A stretch of 64,000 nt of DNA, from the NCBI RefSeq assembly GCF_021730395.1, contig NC_069367.1:16304501-16368500 (forward strand). The letters run 5' to 3'. The stretch is from Mercenaria mercenaria (lineage: Eukaryota > Mollusca > Bivalvia > Venerida > Veneridae). This document shows positions 22,901 to 34,960 of this stretch, piece after piece. The translations under genes were made by a program, and so were the position numbers. How positions within the stretch are numbered: position 1 is the stretch's first letter; every line of letters begins with the position of its first letter. Below the pieces are notes generated by a model, which ran no database searches, had not been told where the DNA came from, and was given only the letters and a program-made list of their open reading frames with translations.

Positions 22901-23034
22901 AGGTATATTAGTGCCAAATAATATTAAAATCCCTGCATGGATGGCAGAGTTATGGACCGGACAGGAGAAAAGCCCTGTTGACCTTTGACCTCCAACTGTG
23001 ACCTTTACCTTTAAGCTAAGGGTCCGGTGTATGC

Positions 23035-23553
23035 CATGGTTCATACAGACCTTCCCAAAAAAAATTCAAGTAGTTTTCAAGTAGTTTTCAAGTAGTTTTC
23101 CTCCATTTTCAAGGACTAAAATGGGCGCACTGTCACTGTTGCTGAGACATGAAATAACCAACTTAAATCCAATTTAGGACAAAATTAAACAATGTAACAC
23201 AAGATTTACCTTCAACGCATCGCGGATAAATTACACAGTGTGAAAATTACTTGAAAGAGCATAAAACCCGTAAAGTACAGTACCGTACCGTACTATCGCC
23301 GACTCCGTGGTAGGCCCTAATGGTGGTAATGGTTTTTTTTTTTTCCGTCGTTTTTTAGTTTATTTTGGTCCGTTTATAATGTTTGTCCTTTTTCACTTCG
23401 CACCCGACGAATTTAAGGACTATTTGCCATCTTTTGTACGTTTTTTCCTAAATTCAAGTAGTTTTCAAGTAGTTTCTCACTGTTACAAAATTCAAGTAGT
23501 TTTCAAGGAGTAGGCATCAAATTCAAGGACTTTTCATGGCCTGTGCAAACCAT
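23035..23553. mobile_element. hAT-like non-autonomous transposon, about 517 bp
   Basis: The inverted ends are ATGGTTCATACAGACC and GGCCTGTGCAAACCAT, followed inward by AATTCAAGTAGTTTTCAAG repeats on both sides. Flanks TGTATGCC (23028-23035) and TGTATGCG (23553-23560) form a 6-8-bp duplication. The insertion splits a GTGACCTT-type monomer that continues at 23561. No intact transposase. 23690-24100 has a MITE fragment and a weak exon candidate. Confidence 0.78.
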
Positions 23554-23814
23554 GTATGCGTATAACAGGTTGTCTCATCATGAGGAACATCTGTGGCAAG
23601 TAATATTAAAATCCCTTCATGGATGACAGTGTTATGGACTGGACATGAAATTGCGGATGGACGGAATGAGGGATGGAAAAGTGCATTCCTATAGTCCCTG
23701 AAACTGGTTTTCAACCAGTAGGGGACTTATAAATGGTATTGCCCAAATTGAATGATGGACAAATCCATTTTAGAAAACTGTTAAATACAGTAACTTTAAA
23801 GAAGATATACTTAC

Positions 23815-23957
23815 CAGTACTAATTAAAGATATTGAAGATCCATGCAGTAGTGGTTTAGTCGAGTGAAGGCAGAAGACATACACAGCACTTCGCACCATT
23901 TCACATCACCTTGGGAACAAAGTGTCTGGATCTCTACATAAGGACCATCATCATTTC
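23815..23957 (-). other. Possible exon (weak)
   Basis: The minus strand has a strong donor (TACTG/GTAAGT at 23814/23815). Upstream is a stretch readable as DDGPYVEIQTLCSQGDVKWC in one frame and SAVYVFCLHSTKPLLHGSSI in another. It could be an upstream exon of the cadherin copy with a frameshift, but there is no convincing acceptor and no recognised domain. Confidence 0.2.
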
Positions 23958-24099
23958 AGTTTCCATGCATGGAAATAATAAAAGTATCTGCTCTCAAGCC
24001 TGAAATTAAATAAGCCAAAACAAGAAAAAAAATAAATGCAAAATTATTTTATGTTAAGTTTGCTTAAATAAGGAAAGAATTCAATATTGCAGAAGTGAG

Positions 24100-24900
24100 C
24101 TACATGAAAACAATTCTGACAGACTGGCCAGTCCTGGTAGAGGATGGCAAACATTCATAGAAATCTGAAAGAGAGAAAATCCTGCCTGGTCCTGGCAGGC
24201 CTTGAACCTGAAAAAAATACAAAACCTGCCTTATGTATGTTCCGTCCAAGTAAAACATGCATTAGAAGACATAGGCAGGGTATTGACCTGAAATGAATAA
24301 GAAATCCTTGCAATCCCTGATTTCCGTCTCACTCAACAAAGGAACAACTATCATCTAGCAACCCGCCGGCAAGGATTGCAGATCAGTCACCCCCACACGC
24401 TTTATCTTGCGGACATATAGGCACCGGGTCCTCGATAGTCACGACAGCAGTCTTGATCAACAGTTAAGGAATCTGCAAGGCCTTGAAACCTGAAAGAAAT
24501 ATTCTGCTGCTTCTGTATCCTCTGCAGTCTTTGGCAGACCCTGGACCTGGAAAAGATGAAATCCTGCCCACCTCATAAAGGTTGTCCTAGGCAGGTCTTG
24601 ACGCTGAAAGAAAATCCTGCCGACTGTATGTATGGACGGGACATACAGTCAGTTGTCATTGGCAGGCTTTGTCTCTGAAAGAAATTAAAATCCTCACAAT
24701 CCCTGATTCCCATCTCTCAAAACACAGGAATAACTTTCATGTAAACACTGCCGGCACAGAATTGTAGAAAAGAAGTTACTCCAACGTAAAAATCTTGCGA
24801 ACATATAGGCACCGGATTGTCCTCGATGGTCACGCTAGCATGTCTTGATCAATAGTAAAGGGATCTGTCAGGCCTTGGCAGCTGTAACAAAATGCAACTC
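24100..24900. repeat. Irregular repeated block (CCTGGCAGG...TTGAACCTGAAAG)
   Basis: Variants of GGCAGGCCTTGAACCTGAAA followed by AATCCTGCC recur four to five times. Two longer segments (24300-24490 and 24690-24880) are diverged copies of each other, sharing CAATCCCTGATT, ACATATAGGCACCGG and CTTGATCAA. The minus strand of the second reads DPFTIDQDMLACVTIEDNPV in broken frames. I cannot assign it; it may be an eroded exon duplicated with its intron. 24900-25560 holds nothing clear. Confidence 0.5.
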
Positions 24901-25561
24901 TGCCAATCTTTTGAAGCAGCATCTCCTCAGCAGTCTGGAAGATTGGCAGAAAAATAAAACAAAAGGAAAAAAGCTCACTCCTATAGTCTTTAAAAGTATA
25001 AAAAAAATGTCCATACCCTATCAAACCGTAACTAATGCAACATCAAGTTTAAAATTATTCAAACTGAAACTTACACCAAAATTGCTTTAAACTTCTGATT
25101 AAATTTACAAAACCTAAGTGGGTCACAATAGTGCTAGATTGCCTGACCATGCTTTTTTCTGTGGTCTAGTTTTTGACCTCAAATGGTTTAGTTTCCAACT
25201 GAACCTTCCACTTTACATAATACCTGGTGACTTTAAACACAAGATGACCAAGTTGAACATAAATTTAATTCAATTCCAAAAATAACCCAAGTTTCTATTT
25301 TGACCTTTAGACTGTTAGAAAATATCTCTACTATTGCATTTACATGAGATTTCTATCCGATACCATTTTTTAAGTGTTTTTTTTTTCTTTTTCTTTTTAC
25401 CCAAGATATTCAAGCATGTATATTGATTTCATTTCTGACAGGCTTTTTGCAAGATAGGTAGGAGATGTCTCCTCTATGGTGCTAACATGGATTTTTTACG
25501 ATTGGCCTAGTATATAGCTGGTGACAAAGTAAATACACTGCACTCTGTATCTGCTTCTTTA

Positions 25562-27167
25562 AACAAGAGGACCATGATGGTCCTGAATCGCTCACCTCTT
25601 CCCACATGACCCAGTTTTGAGTATGACGTCGTTTTTTTTCTATTATTTGACATAGTGACCTAGTTTCTGAGCTCATGTGACCCAGTTTTGAACTTGACCT
25701 AGATATTATCAAGATAAAAATTCTGACCAATTTTCATGAAGATCCATTGAAAAATATGGTCTCTAGAGAGGTCACAAGGTTTTTCTATTATTTGACCTAT
25801 TGACCTAGTTTTCGAAGGTACGTGACCCTGTTTTAAATTTTACCTAGATATCATCAAGGTGAACATTCTCACTAATTTTCATGAAGATCTCATGAAAAAT
25901 ATGGCCTCTAGAGAGGTCACAAGGTTTTTCTATTTTTATATCTACTGACCTAGTTCTTGACCACACGTGACCCAGTTTCGAAACTGATCTAGATATCATC
26001 AAGGTGAACATTCATATCAATTTTCATGAAGATCCATTGAAAAATATGGCCTCTAGAGAGGTCAAAAGATTTTAATAATTTTAGACCTACTGACATAGTT
26101 TTTGACCGCAGTTGACCCAGTTTCAAATATGACCTAGATATCATCAAGATGAACATTCAGACCAACTTTCATACAGATCCCATGAAAAATATGGCCTTTA
26201 GAGTGGTCACAAGGTTTTTCTATTATTTGACCTACTGACCTAGTTTTTGATGGCACGTGACCCACTTTCGAACTTGACCTAGATATCATCAAGATGAACA
26301 TTCAGACCAAATTTCATACAGATCCCATGAAAAATATGGCCTCTAGAGAGGTCACAAAGTTTTTCTATTATTTGACCTACTGACCTAGTTTTTGACAGCA
26401 CGTGACCCACTTTCAAATTTGACCTAAATATCATCAAGATGAACATTCTGACCAATTTTCATGAAGATCTCATGAAATATATGGCCTCTAGAGAGGTCAC
26501 AAGGTTTTTCTATTTTTAGACCTACTGACCTAGTTCTTGACCACACATGACCCAGTTTCAAACCTGACCTAGATATCATCAAGATGAACATTCAGACCAA
26601 CTTTCATACAGATCCCATGAAAAATATGGCCTCTAGAGAGGTCACAAGGTTTTTCTATTATTTGACCTACTGACCTAGTTTTTGATGGCACGCAACCCAG
26701 TTTCAAACTTGACCTAGATATCATCAAGGTGAACGTTCTAACCAATTTTCATGAAGATCTTGTGAAAAATATGGCCTCTAGAGAGGTCACAAAGTTTTTC
26801 TATTTTTAGACCTACTGACATAGTTTTTGATGGCACTTGACCCAGTTTCAAACTTGACCTAGATATCATCAAGGTTAACATTCTGACCAATTTTCATGAA
26901 GATCTTGTAAAATATATGGCCTCTAGAGAGGTCACAATGTTTTTCTATTTTTAGATCTACTGACCTAGTTTTTAACGACACGTGACCCAGTTTCGAACTT
27001 GACCTAGATATCATCAAGATGAACTTTCTGACTAATTTTCATAAAGATCCCATGAAAAATGTGACCTCTAGAGTAGTCACAAGCAAAAGTTTACGGAAGC
27101 ACGACGGACGACGGACACCGCGCGATCACAAAAGCTCACCTTGTCACTTTGTGACAGGTGAGCTAAA
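25562..27167 (+). mobile_element. Pearl/DINE-like element, family I (145-bp monomers, DR2), copy 1
   Basis: The head is AACAAG with the hairpin AGGACCATGATGGTCCT and the arm ATCGCTCACC. About ten 145-bp monomers follow (the TGACCTACTGACCTAG site falls at 26228, 26373, about 26518 and 26663), with marker ATGGCCTCTAGAGAGGTCAC. After ACGACGGACGACGGAC comes the tail hairpin CACCTTGTCACTTTGTGACA and GGTGAGCTAAA. It looks complete. A shorter copy is at 50629-51347. Confidence 0.92.
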
Positions 27168-27214
27168 GATAATTTGATTTGGTTTCCTATTAATAGGACA
27201 GGAAAACAATATGA

Positions 27215-27844
27215 AACAAGAAACGCGGCAATGCCAGGAAACCAGGTTTTCAACACTTTTCATAAGAATAAAAAAGTATACTGAATCACAGTGCACCACT
27301 TTAAAGCACAACCCTAACCCTAACCCTATTTTTAGTAACAATGACCTTGACCTTGATCCCAGAAACCCCAAAATCAATCCCAAGCTACAACTTTATATAA
27401 GTTTTCTATACACCAAGTTTCATCATGATAGCTCATTCCTAAGTTAAGTTATTGACCGGAAACCCTTTTTCTATTTTAAGTAACAGTGACCTTGACCTTG
27501 ACCCCAGAAACCCCAAAATCAATCCCAGCCTTTGTCTTGATATAAGCTACATACATACCAAGTTTTATTCAAATATCTTTACCGAAACATAAGTTATTGA
27601 CCGGAAACCCTTTTTCTATTTTATGTAACAGTGACCTTGACCTTGACCCCAGAAACCCCAAAATCAATCCCAGCCTTTGTCTTGATATAAGCTACATACA
27701 TACCAAGTTTTATTCAAATATCTTTACCGAAACAAAAGTTATTGACCGGAAACACTAGTTTGACGCTGCCGCCCACCCATCCGCCCGCCCGACCAACGAC
27801 ATACCCCAATCTAATAACTCAGGTTTTCGTTGAAAACCTGGTTA
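27215..27844 (+). mobile_element. Family H pearl/DINE-like element, copy 2
   Basis: The head AACAAGAAACGCGGCAATGC is followed by the arm AAACCAGGTTTTCAAC. 145-bp monomers follow (TGACCGG at 27453, 27598 and 27743), then CCGCCCGCCCG and the inverse arm GTTGAAAACCTGGTTAA. The last monomers are nearly identical to those at 17400-17700. Confidence 0.88.
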
Positions 27845-28745
27845 ATTACACTATCAAGACATTACTCAAGAGCCAATGACTCATGGGTTATTGGATCAAT
27901 CTTGCCAATTATTGTCTTGCAACAATTTGTGTTCAAGGTCTATAACTCTGGTTTTATAAAAATGCTCTTGCCAAAAACCTTATCACAAACATTCTAGGAA
28001 ATGTAACATGTAACCTTGGTGAGTTTTTGAATAATTTTGTCTACTACTGAACTTTAACAAAATACTTTATATTATCTAATTACAAATATCTTTAGTTAAA
28101 ATTTTGATTGGCTTTACAAAAAGTTGCCCATAGGATTAAATGTTGAAGAAAGTTAAGATCAACTCTTGCATCCATTCATCTCATTCACCTTGCCACTTAA
28201 CTTTCCATATTATATCAACTTTAGACTTTTCCAATTTACCTAAAAAAATTATTCCCCAAACAGACATAGCAAATGCCAATGAATTTAATAAAAATAATTC
28301 ATTTCAGTAAATTTGATTCATAAAGGAAACTATTACCAATTAAAGCCTTGATACAGCAACTTTCTATCTTATTATTTTTTTTCTTGGCCTTGTAACCCAG
28401 TAAATGAACCCTGTTTAAATGAAATGCACTATTAACCAAATTGAAGCAACTGAAGTTCATGCCTTGCTTGCTTTTAAACATCAGCCACTGAGAATAGTAC
28501 AAATACTAAGAAATAGCAACCAACACTTCACTTAAGTGAACCTTGTCAAACAATGCCAGAGATACCAAGAGTGTAGAAGTCGCAATATATACCCTTCAAA
28601 TTAATTGATATTTTCTATAATACTCTTCTTAATAGATTTAAATTTTGCAATTTTGATTTATTCAAGGGCAATTACTCTAGAAAACTGGTCCTGACTAGCA
28701 AATTATCAGAAATGACCGAGAAATATCCGGCATGCACGAGATCAA
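27845..28745. other. DNA without recognised feature
   Basis: AT-rich and single-copy in this window. No exon-like signal was found on either strand. Confidence 0.5.
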
Positions 28746-28747
28746 AG

Positions 28748-29040
28748 AACAAGAGATGTCCCTAAGACATTAATGCTCTACTATTTGAATCAGGAATATT
28801 ACCCTAATTTTTAAAATACTTACAGAGTTGAATGCAAAACTTTAACCAGGATTTACTTAGTCCAAAAAAAGGTGGGGGGCATAATTTGGCAATTTGGCTA
28901 AAATGAATATCAGAGTTATGGGATTTGATGCTATCATCTATTTTTATAACCCTATAATATAACCACTTGTAAAGTTCCATTATTAAAGTAACTGAAAATA
29001 ATGCTCTCATATAAGTTTTAGAAAACAACCATTATCGTGC
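28748..29040 (+). mobile_element. Isolated pearl-type head with short remnant
   Basis: AACAAGAG followed by the perfect hairpin ATGTCCCTAAGACAT and the arm-like TAATGCTCTACTATTTGAAT, then one diverged monomer (AGTCCAAAAAAAGGTGGGGG). No tail found, so probably a truncated copy. Confidence 0.5.
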
Positions 29041-29080
29041 AGGTTTTAAAAGCTTCAAGTTTTGCTTTCTTTCATTTACT

Positions 29081-30022
29081 AACAAGAGCGCCGCCAAGCA
29101 GGGCAATATACGCCCGAAGGCTTACATCATAGGATGGGAGCAAAATTTTAAGAACTTGACTGTTGTAGCCCCAAAGGACTGGAACAACAAAAGGATAACT
29201 TCAAAAAAACAAATCTAAGTCCACAAAAAAAATATTCAAAGTCTACAAAAAAAATCCTTATCAGGTATAGGTATGTAAAAATACACCTTAAAATCTGAGG
29301 TACCATCCATGTTGTACCACAGAAAAGTGGTCTCGGTTTTTCCCTACGGCCAATAATAAAAAAGTTTCAAAATAAGCTATTTATAGTAACATAAAAGGGA
29401 AGTAATTCAAAAAAAATTATTGTAAGTACAAAAAAGAGATCTGCCAATTAAAAACAAGAGCACTGCAATGCAGAGCAATATACACAACGCAAAGTCATAT
29501 ATGACCTTTGACCCTTAAGTGTGACCTTGACCTTGAAGCGAGTCATCCGGAACATACGCTCTGCACATCGTCTTGGTGTGGTGAACATTTGTGTCAAGTT
29601 TCTTTGAAATCCTTCAAGGGGTTCAAGAGTTACAGAGCGGACACGAAACAAAGTGATATGACTTTTGACCCCTAAGTGTGACCTTGACCTTGAAGCAAGT
29701 CATCCGGAACATGTGCTCTGCACATCGTCTTGGTGTGGTGAACATTTGTGTCAAGTTTCTTTGAAATCCTTCAAGGGGTTCAAGAGTTACAGAGCGGACA
29801 CGAAACAAAGTGATATGACCTTTGACCCCTAAGTGTGACCTTGACCTTGAAGCCAGACATCCAAAACATGCGCTCTGCACATCGTATCAGTGTGGTGAAC
29901 ATTTGTGTAAAGTTTCCTTGAAATCCTTCAAGGGGTTCAAGAGTTACAGAGCGGACACGAAATTGCTTGCGGACAGACGGACACCAGCGTCATAACATAA
30001 TACGTCCCTTCGGGCGTATAAA
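29081..30022 (+). mobile_element. Pearl/DINE-like composite, family J (ATACGCCCGAAGG arms)
   Basis: The head is AACAAGAG with GCGCCGCCAAGCAGGGC and the arm ATATACGCCCGAAGG. The shared TTTTTCCCTACGGCC module lies at 29220-29430. A second head at 29453 (AACAAGAGCACTGCAATGCA) opens three monomers of about 160 bp, with GTGACCTTGACCTTGAAGC at 29518, 29678 and 29836. GCGGACAGACGGAC follows, then the inverse arm CCCTTCGGGCGTATAAAA. The same head order recurs at 45611-47428. Confidence 0.83.
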
Positions 30023-30029
30023 AAAGGAT

Positions 30030-30180
30030 CCTATCAAACATGGAAAAATCATACAAGCTTAATTGTTTTGAATTACTTTCTGTGGTAGGTTTAAATTGTA
30101 AGTGTTACTTTAATATTAACTTGATAGGTCCCATATTTCCATAATGATTAACTTACAATCTTCTAGTTTAAACAATTATG
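30030..30180. other. Unassigned spacer
   Basis: Short AT-rich sequence between the family J element and a degenerate array. Confidence 0.4.
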
Positions 30181-30189
30181 CAATCAGAA

Positions 30190-30880
30190 CTTGCTAAATA
30201 CTGAAAGACTTCGGTCAAGAGCAACAGGTAGAAGACTGGAAGTTATACAGCCTGTAAGAAGAAAAGAAAGCTAGCTTGCTGTATACAACCATACAAGGTA
30301 GCAGCTTTGGCTAGCCTGATGGATGAAATATACTGCCTGGTAGCACACAGGAGAGTTAGTTAGATGTACTGTAGAGACCATAATGAAATATACTACCAAT
30401 AAGACCCTATAGGATAGATGAGCTTATAGGAATATATAGGGTAGGCTATAAGAAGCAAAGAATGGTAAATGATTCCTAGAAGAAACATGGGCTGGCTGGC
30501 AGTATGCAGCGTCTCTCTCGGTAGCAGCTTCAGCTGGCTTGGTGGATGAAATATACAACCTGGCAGCACATGTGAGAGCTAGATGGATATAATATGGGTC
30601 CTAATGGTAGTTACAAGGAAGCAATATATACCATACTAGCATCATGGAGGGACACCATGGGATAGCTAGCTAGAGTTATGTGGATATAATAGTTGTGGAT
30701 ATTATAGTTAGCTTGAAGACATATACCGGTACCCTAGTAGCATCATGGGGGAACACCATGGGATAGCTAGCTAATTTGGTGGGTATCATAGTGAAATAGG
30801 ATAGGAAAAGAAGTTAGATGGGAAAGTTAGCTAAATGCAGATACAAGCACAGTGGACAAGCTGCATTGATAGAAAAGCAA
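30190..30880. repeat. Degenerate local duplications (GGATGAAATATAC units)
   Basis: GATGGATGAAATATACTGCC (30318) recurs as GGTGGATGAAATATACAACC (30540). CATCATGGAGGGACACCATG (30640) recurs as CATCATGGGGGAACACCATG (30743). Short GATAGCTAGCTA pieces repeat between them. This looks like an old short-unit array. No coding. Confidence 0.6.
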
Positions 30881-32690
30881 CAGAGCAGGATAAAGAAAAT
30901 TGATCTTATCTTTCAGTCTTTAAATGCAGAGCTTTTTTCAAAATAGTACTATCAATAATTCATGTGATCACTAGATATTTCACTCAAATTCAACAAAATA
31001 TATGAAAAACTACTTACAGTAACCAGTGCTTAAGCTTATGCTAAGGGGGCATGAGAGGTATAGCACATTTCATTACCTCTCAAAACTTATCTCATTCATA
31101 CCAAGTATACTAGTAACTTTCCACAGGATGTTCTTATATATTTTTTTCCAATTTTTCAGCATATTCATTTTAAAGACTTAAACTGCCGCAGTCTTTTATT
31201 TTTAGCTCTAAATTTACAAGCACAAATTAGTGAAATGTTAGTCTCTATTTCATAGTACAAATTAAACCACACTGATGAATACTGCTGAAGTGAGCAGGCT
31301 AAGATGTAACATTGAGGGAAGTGAAGACCTGAACATTTGCTTTGCTTATGTCAGTGCTGGACTCGGCGATAATTTTGCTAAATGCATTTTCAGTTTTCAA
31401 AAGATGTTAAGATTTTAATTTTTCATAGATTTTCAAACAAACACTTTCACTGCAAAGACAGAAATGTTCTATCAAAACTGTTCTATATTAAAAATCTTTT
31501 TGTTGTTGCCGACAGGAATCTGCCTTACAAATATATGCTTTGAATTTCTATAATTATATGCTTTGAATTTCATAAAAATAAAAATCAAGAAAGAAAGATG
31601 TATAAATGTATCATTTTTTTTTATTTATCTGTTAAATTATCAAAAAGTAGTTCTAAAGAAAAGTCTACATGACATACAAATTCAAGAATCACGCAATGTC
31701 TGTGAAATAAACACCATTCAAAATAAAGTAAGTTCTTAAAGTAAGCAATAACAAAAATATGCCTTTTCCCCTTATCATCCCCTTTGTGTAAAACTGTATA
31801 CATCCTAAAATTTTAGCTATAATTACTAATAACAAACAATCAAGTATAAGGTAGATAGGACAGTTTTTATTTTCTAACTTGTATGAAAACTATCTTGAAT
31901 AAATATAGGATACATTTGTATGTGGTAAATAGGGTTGGCAGGCCAATGGTAAACAGACCATCTCTAAATCCTGAAATACAGTAGTTCAATATTAGTCTGA
32001 CAGTAGCCAGTATTTCTTAACCAAGTCCTATGATATTCCAAACAGCTAAGCTTCACATCAAAATTGTTTGACACTTGATCTGTTCTGACATTAATCCATA
32101 GCAAGCTATTATAACCAGCTGCAAGTATTTTTTTTGAAAGATGATCAACACCATAAGAATGTTTGACTCAATTCAGGAGAAATGTGACTTTTTTAAATTG
32201 TGTTTATCAGCTGAAAAATGACCTGTAATACAGTTCACATCTTGACCTAGAAAAGAATGGTGTCTTTAAATGCAGTTACATGAACCAGCAGCCATTCCAC
32301 CTATTTCCCTTGTCAATTTTTTTTTTCAGTGCTTTGAAAGATTGGTGGCATCTTGGTCAAAGTGTACTGATTTTCTAGCTAACCATCTAATATTGATAAC
32401 AAAAAATACATTATCTAACATACACATGTTTCTTTACAATTTCCCCATACCAGCTATAAAAGCAGTTGAAAGATTACAAATGCCTCCAAAATGAATGATA
32501 CTGTCACTAAATGCAATTTAAACCTGAATCGGAAGCACTTCCCCGCTACTGATGTAATAATGTATGTAAAGAAATTTGACAAAAATTATTTAATAGTCTG
32601 ATACCACTAGAGCCCTTTCATGTTATATGAAGAATCCAGTCCCTTTTAAATGATATGCTTGTAACTTGTAGCCAAAAGTAAGTGATTCTG
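30880..32690. other. Single-copy DNA without recognised feature
   Basis: I looked on the minus strand for the missing FAHD2 exon and for cadherin exons and saw neither. A few AT-rich open frames are not supported. Confidence 0.5.
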
Positions 32691-33550
32691 ACACTTTGGT
32701 TTATTCATAGATCCTTAACCAGTACCTCTTTGCCAGTTTATATTGGGTAATTATTGACCAGAAATTGTTTTCTACTCTTAGTACCAATGACCTGACTCCA
32801 GTAGCCTTTAATACAAACTGTATAAGCTTATAATCTTGCTATACACTAAGTTTGGTGACAATATGCTGTTTAAGTAACGGTGACCTTGACTTCATTTGGC
32901 ATGGAGACCCCCAGTCTTAAGCCTTTTCTCTTCAAAAGCTTTCTATCAAGTTTCATTGCAATATCTAATCCATAATTTCAAACTTGCTACACACCATGTT
33001 CGGTGACAACTAAATTATTGCCTGAAACCCCATTTGATGCAGTTAACCTAGCCCCACTGTTTTAACTAATTCAATTACCACAACTGGCAGAAAACTGTAT
33101 ACAGTGACCCCAACTGCCTTAATACAATCCCAAGCTAAGGCTAAACATAAGTTTAGTGAATAAATATCAATTTTAACTACAACCCAGACTGACCATGCTT
33201 GTCAGCCCAAACTTGGTAACCAGGATTTTCAAAATTGGACCATGTGATAATGATTCCTTGAAATCCCTTGAAATCTTAAAAGTTATTTCTGAATGAACAA
33301 TCTGGAGGAAAAGTGCCATTGTCTGTGACCTTATCTTTGAGGGACATAATTGACTCTCAACATATCTTCTCATTATGCTTAACTTTTGATAAAAGTTTCA
33401 TTGGAATCCATTGAATACTTTAAAAGTTTAAATATAGCTGAGACACAAAATAAGTATTACAGTCCTTTTAATGTGTAATACTGGTGACCTTGACATTTGC
33501 TGTACTGACCTCAGACTGACTGTTTTCCATAACATAACATCATGCTGAAC
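32690..33550 (+). repeat. Old, diverged family-H-like monomers
   Basis: TTATTGACCAGAAATTGTTT (32752), GTAACGGTGACCTTGACTTC (32875) and AAGCTTTCTATCAAGTTTCA (32937) match the order of motifs in the 145-bp family H monomer. Divergence is high and head and tail are gone. A similar old block with TGACCTTTGACC motifs lies at 35630-35960. Confidence 0.45.
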
Positions 33551-34139
33551 ATTTTATTTAAATTACACTAGATGTTTTGGAGATACTAACAGTGTGATTA
33601 TATGAGAATATGAAAATAGTCAAAATTTGATGGTACATTATACTAAATTTGACTTGAAACTTTATGAGGAAGTGGCAAGCATAGTGCAAGGTGCATGCTG
33701 GGATGCTGAACAATGCAGAACAGTGCAAGGGAAGGATGCAACGGGTAGGAAGAACATAAAGTCCCAGGTCAAAATTGTAGTATAATGAACTTAGAAAATT
33801 GTGAAACCATAAAAAGATAATGTAACAGCAGACGTACATTATGCAGAAAGCCTGCCTCAAATTTCACTAAGTTGTTGAATTTTTTACAAAATATTATTCT
33901 TATTTAAGCTAAACAGAGTAAGAGCAATATAATTAGGTTTAAATGTGCTATAAAGTGTAACCAATTCGCAAAATCTAATCATTTAAAATTTAATACAGAA
34001 AGATTAATGCCAAAACAGGATACTGGTTGCAGAGAGCCAATCAATCTTCAAATTCTGACAATGGCTTTTTAGATTTGGAACCCCCAATGTTGTTCAAAGG
34101 AAATTAACTTGTTCAGAGCCCTACCATGCAAGTAAATGA

Positions 34140-34960
34140 TTTTAATAGTGATATTGGTTGGCTCCGAGCCTGACATACTTTTCCAACTAAACTTGGCAAA
34201 TACAATGTATAGTGTAAACCAACTTGACTATTGAGAGGACATTGGTTAAGACCTGACATGGTTTTCCCAATTAACGTTTGATGCATACTGGTTCAAATCT
34301 ATTGTAAACCAAATTGTCTAATGAGAGAATAGTGGTTAAAACCCAACATGGTTTTCCCAATTAACTTTTAGAGGATACTGGTTCAAATCTATTTTGTACA
34401 AAGTTGACTATTGACAGCATACTGGTTTACACCTGATACGTTTTCCCAATTAACTTTTAGAGGATACTTATTCAAATATAGTGTAAACCATCTTGAATTT
34501 TGAGAGGACATTGGGTAAGACCTGACATGGTTTTCCCAAATTAACTTTTAACGTATACTGGTTCACATCTATTGTAAACCAGTTGACTGACAGAAGAGTG
34601 GTTGAAACATGACATGGTTTTCTCAATTAACTTTTAGAGGATACTGGTTCAAATCTATTGTAAACCAAGTTGAATACTGAGAGAGTACTTGTTTAGACCT
34701 GATGTGGTTTTCCCAATTATGTTTTGGAGGATACTACTTCAGATCTAGTGCAAATCAAAATAACATCTAAATCTTTTAAGATATTTCTTCATAACATTCA
34801 AATGTTTTTCCAAAATTAATATTTCAGAGTACACTGGTTCAGATCTATTGCAAATCAAGACAATGACTATTGAGAGTACACTGGTTTAAAGCATTGATAT
34901 GTTTTTCCCAATTAATTTATTGTGAGGATACTGGTTCATTTCTCTGGCAAATTAAAATTT
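34140..34960. repeat. Degenerate tandem array, about 90-bp unit, 8-9 copies
   Basis: GGTTTTCCCAATTAACTTTT recurs in varied form at about 34262, 34350, 34440, 34530, 34616, 34706, 34805 and 34905. GGATACTGGTTCAAATCTAT and GTAAACCAAGTTGACTATTG sit at fixed offsets. It is unrelated to the pearl-type monomers and has no head or tail. Confidence 0.75.

Noticed and set aside
27309-27330. Telomere-like AACCCTAACCCTAACCCTA
   Set aside because: Only about three units inside a family H element; no extended array, so not an interstitial telomere.
33558-33860. 100-residue minus-strand frame as a membrane protein
   Set aside because: Hydrophobic because of T-rich sequence; no family similarity recognised and no splice or promoter context.
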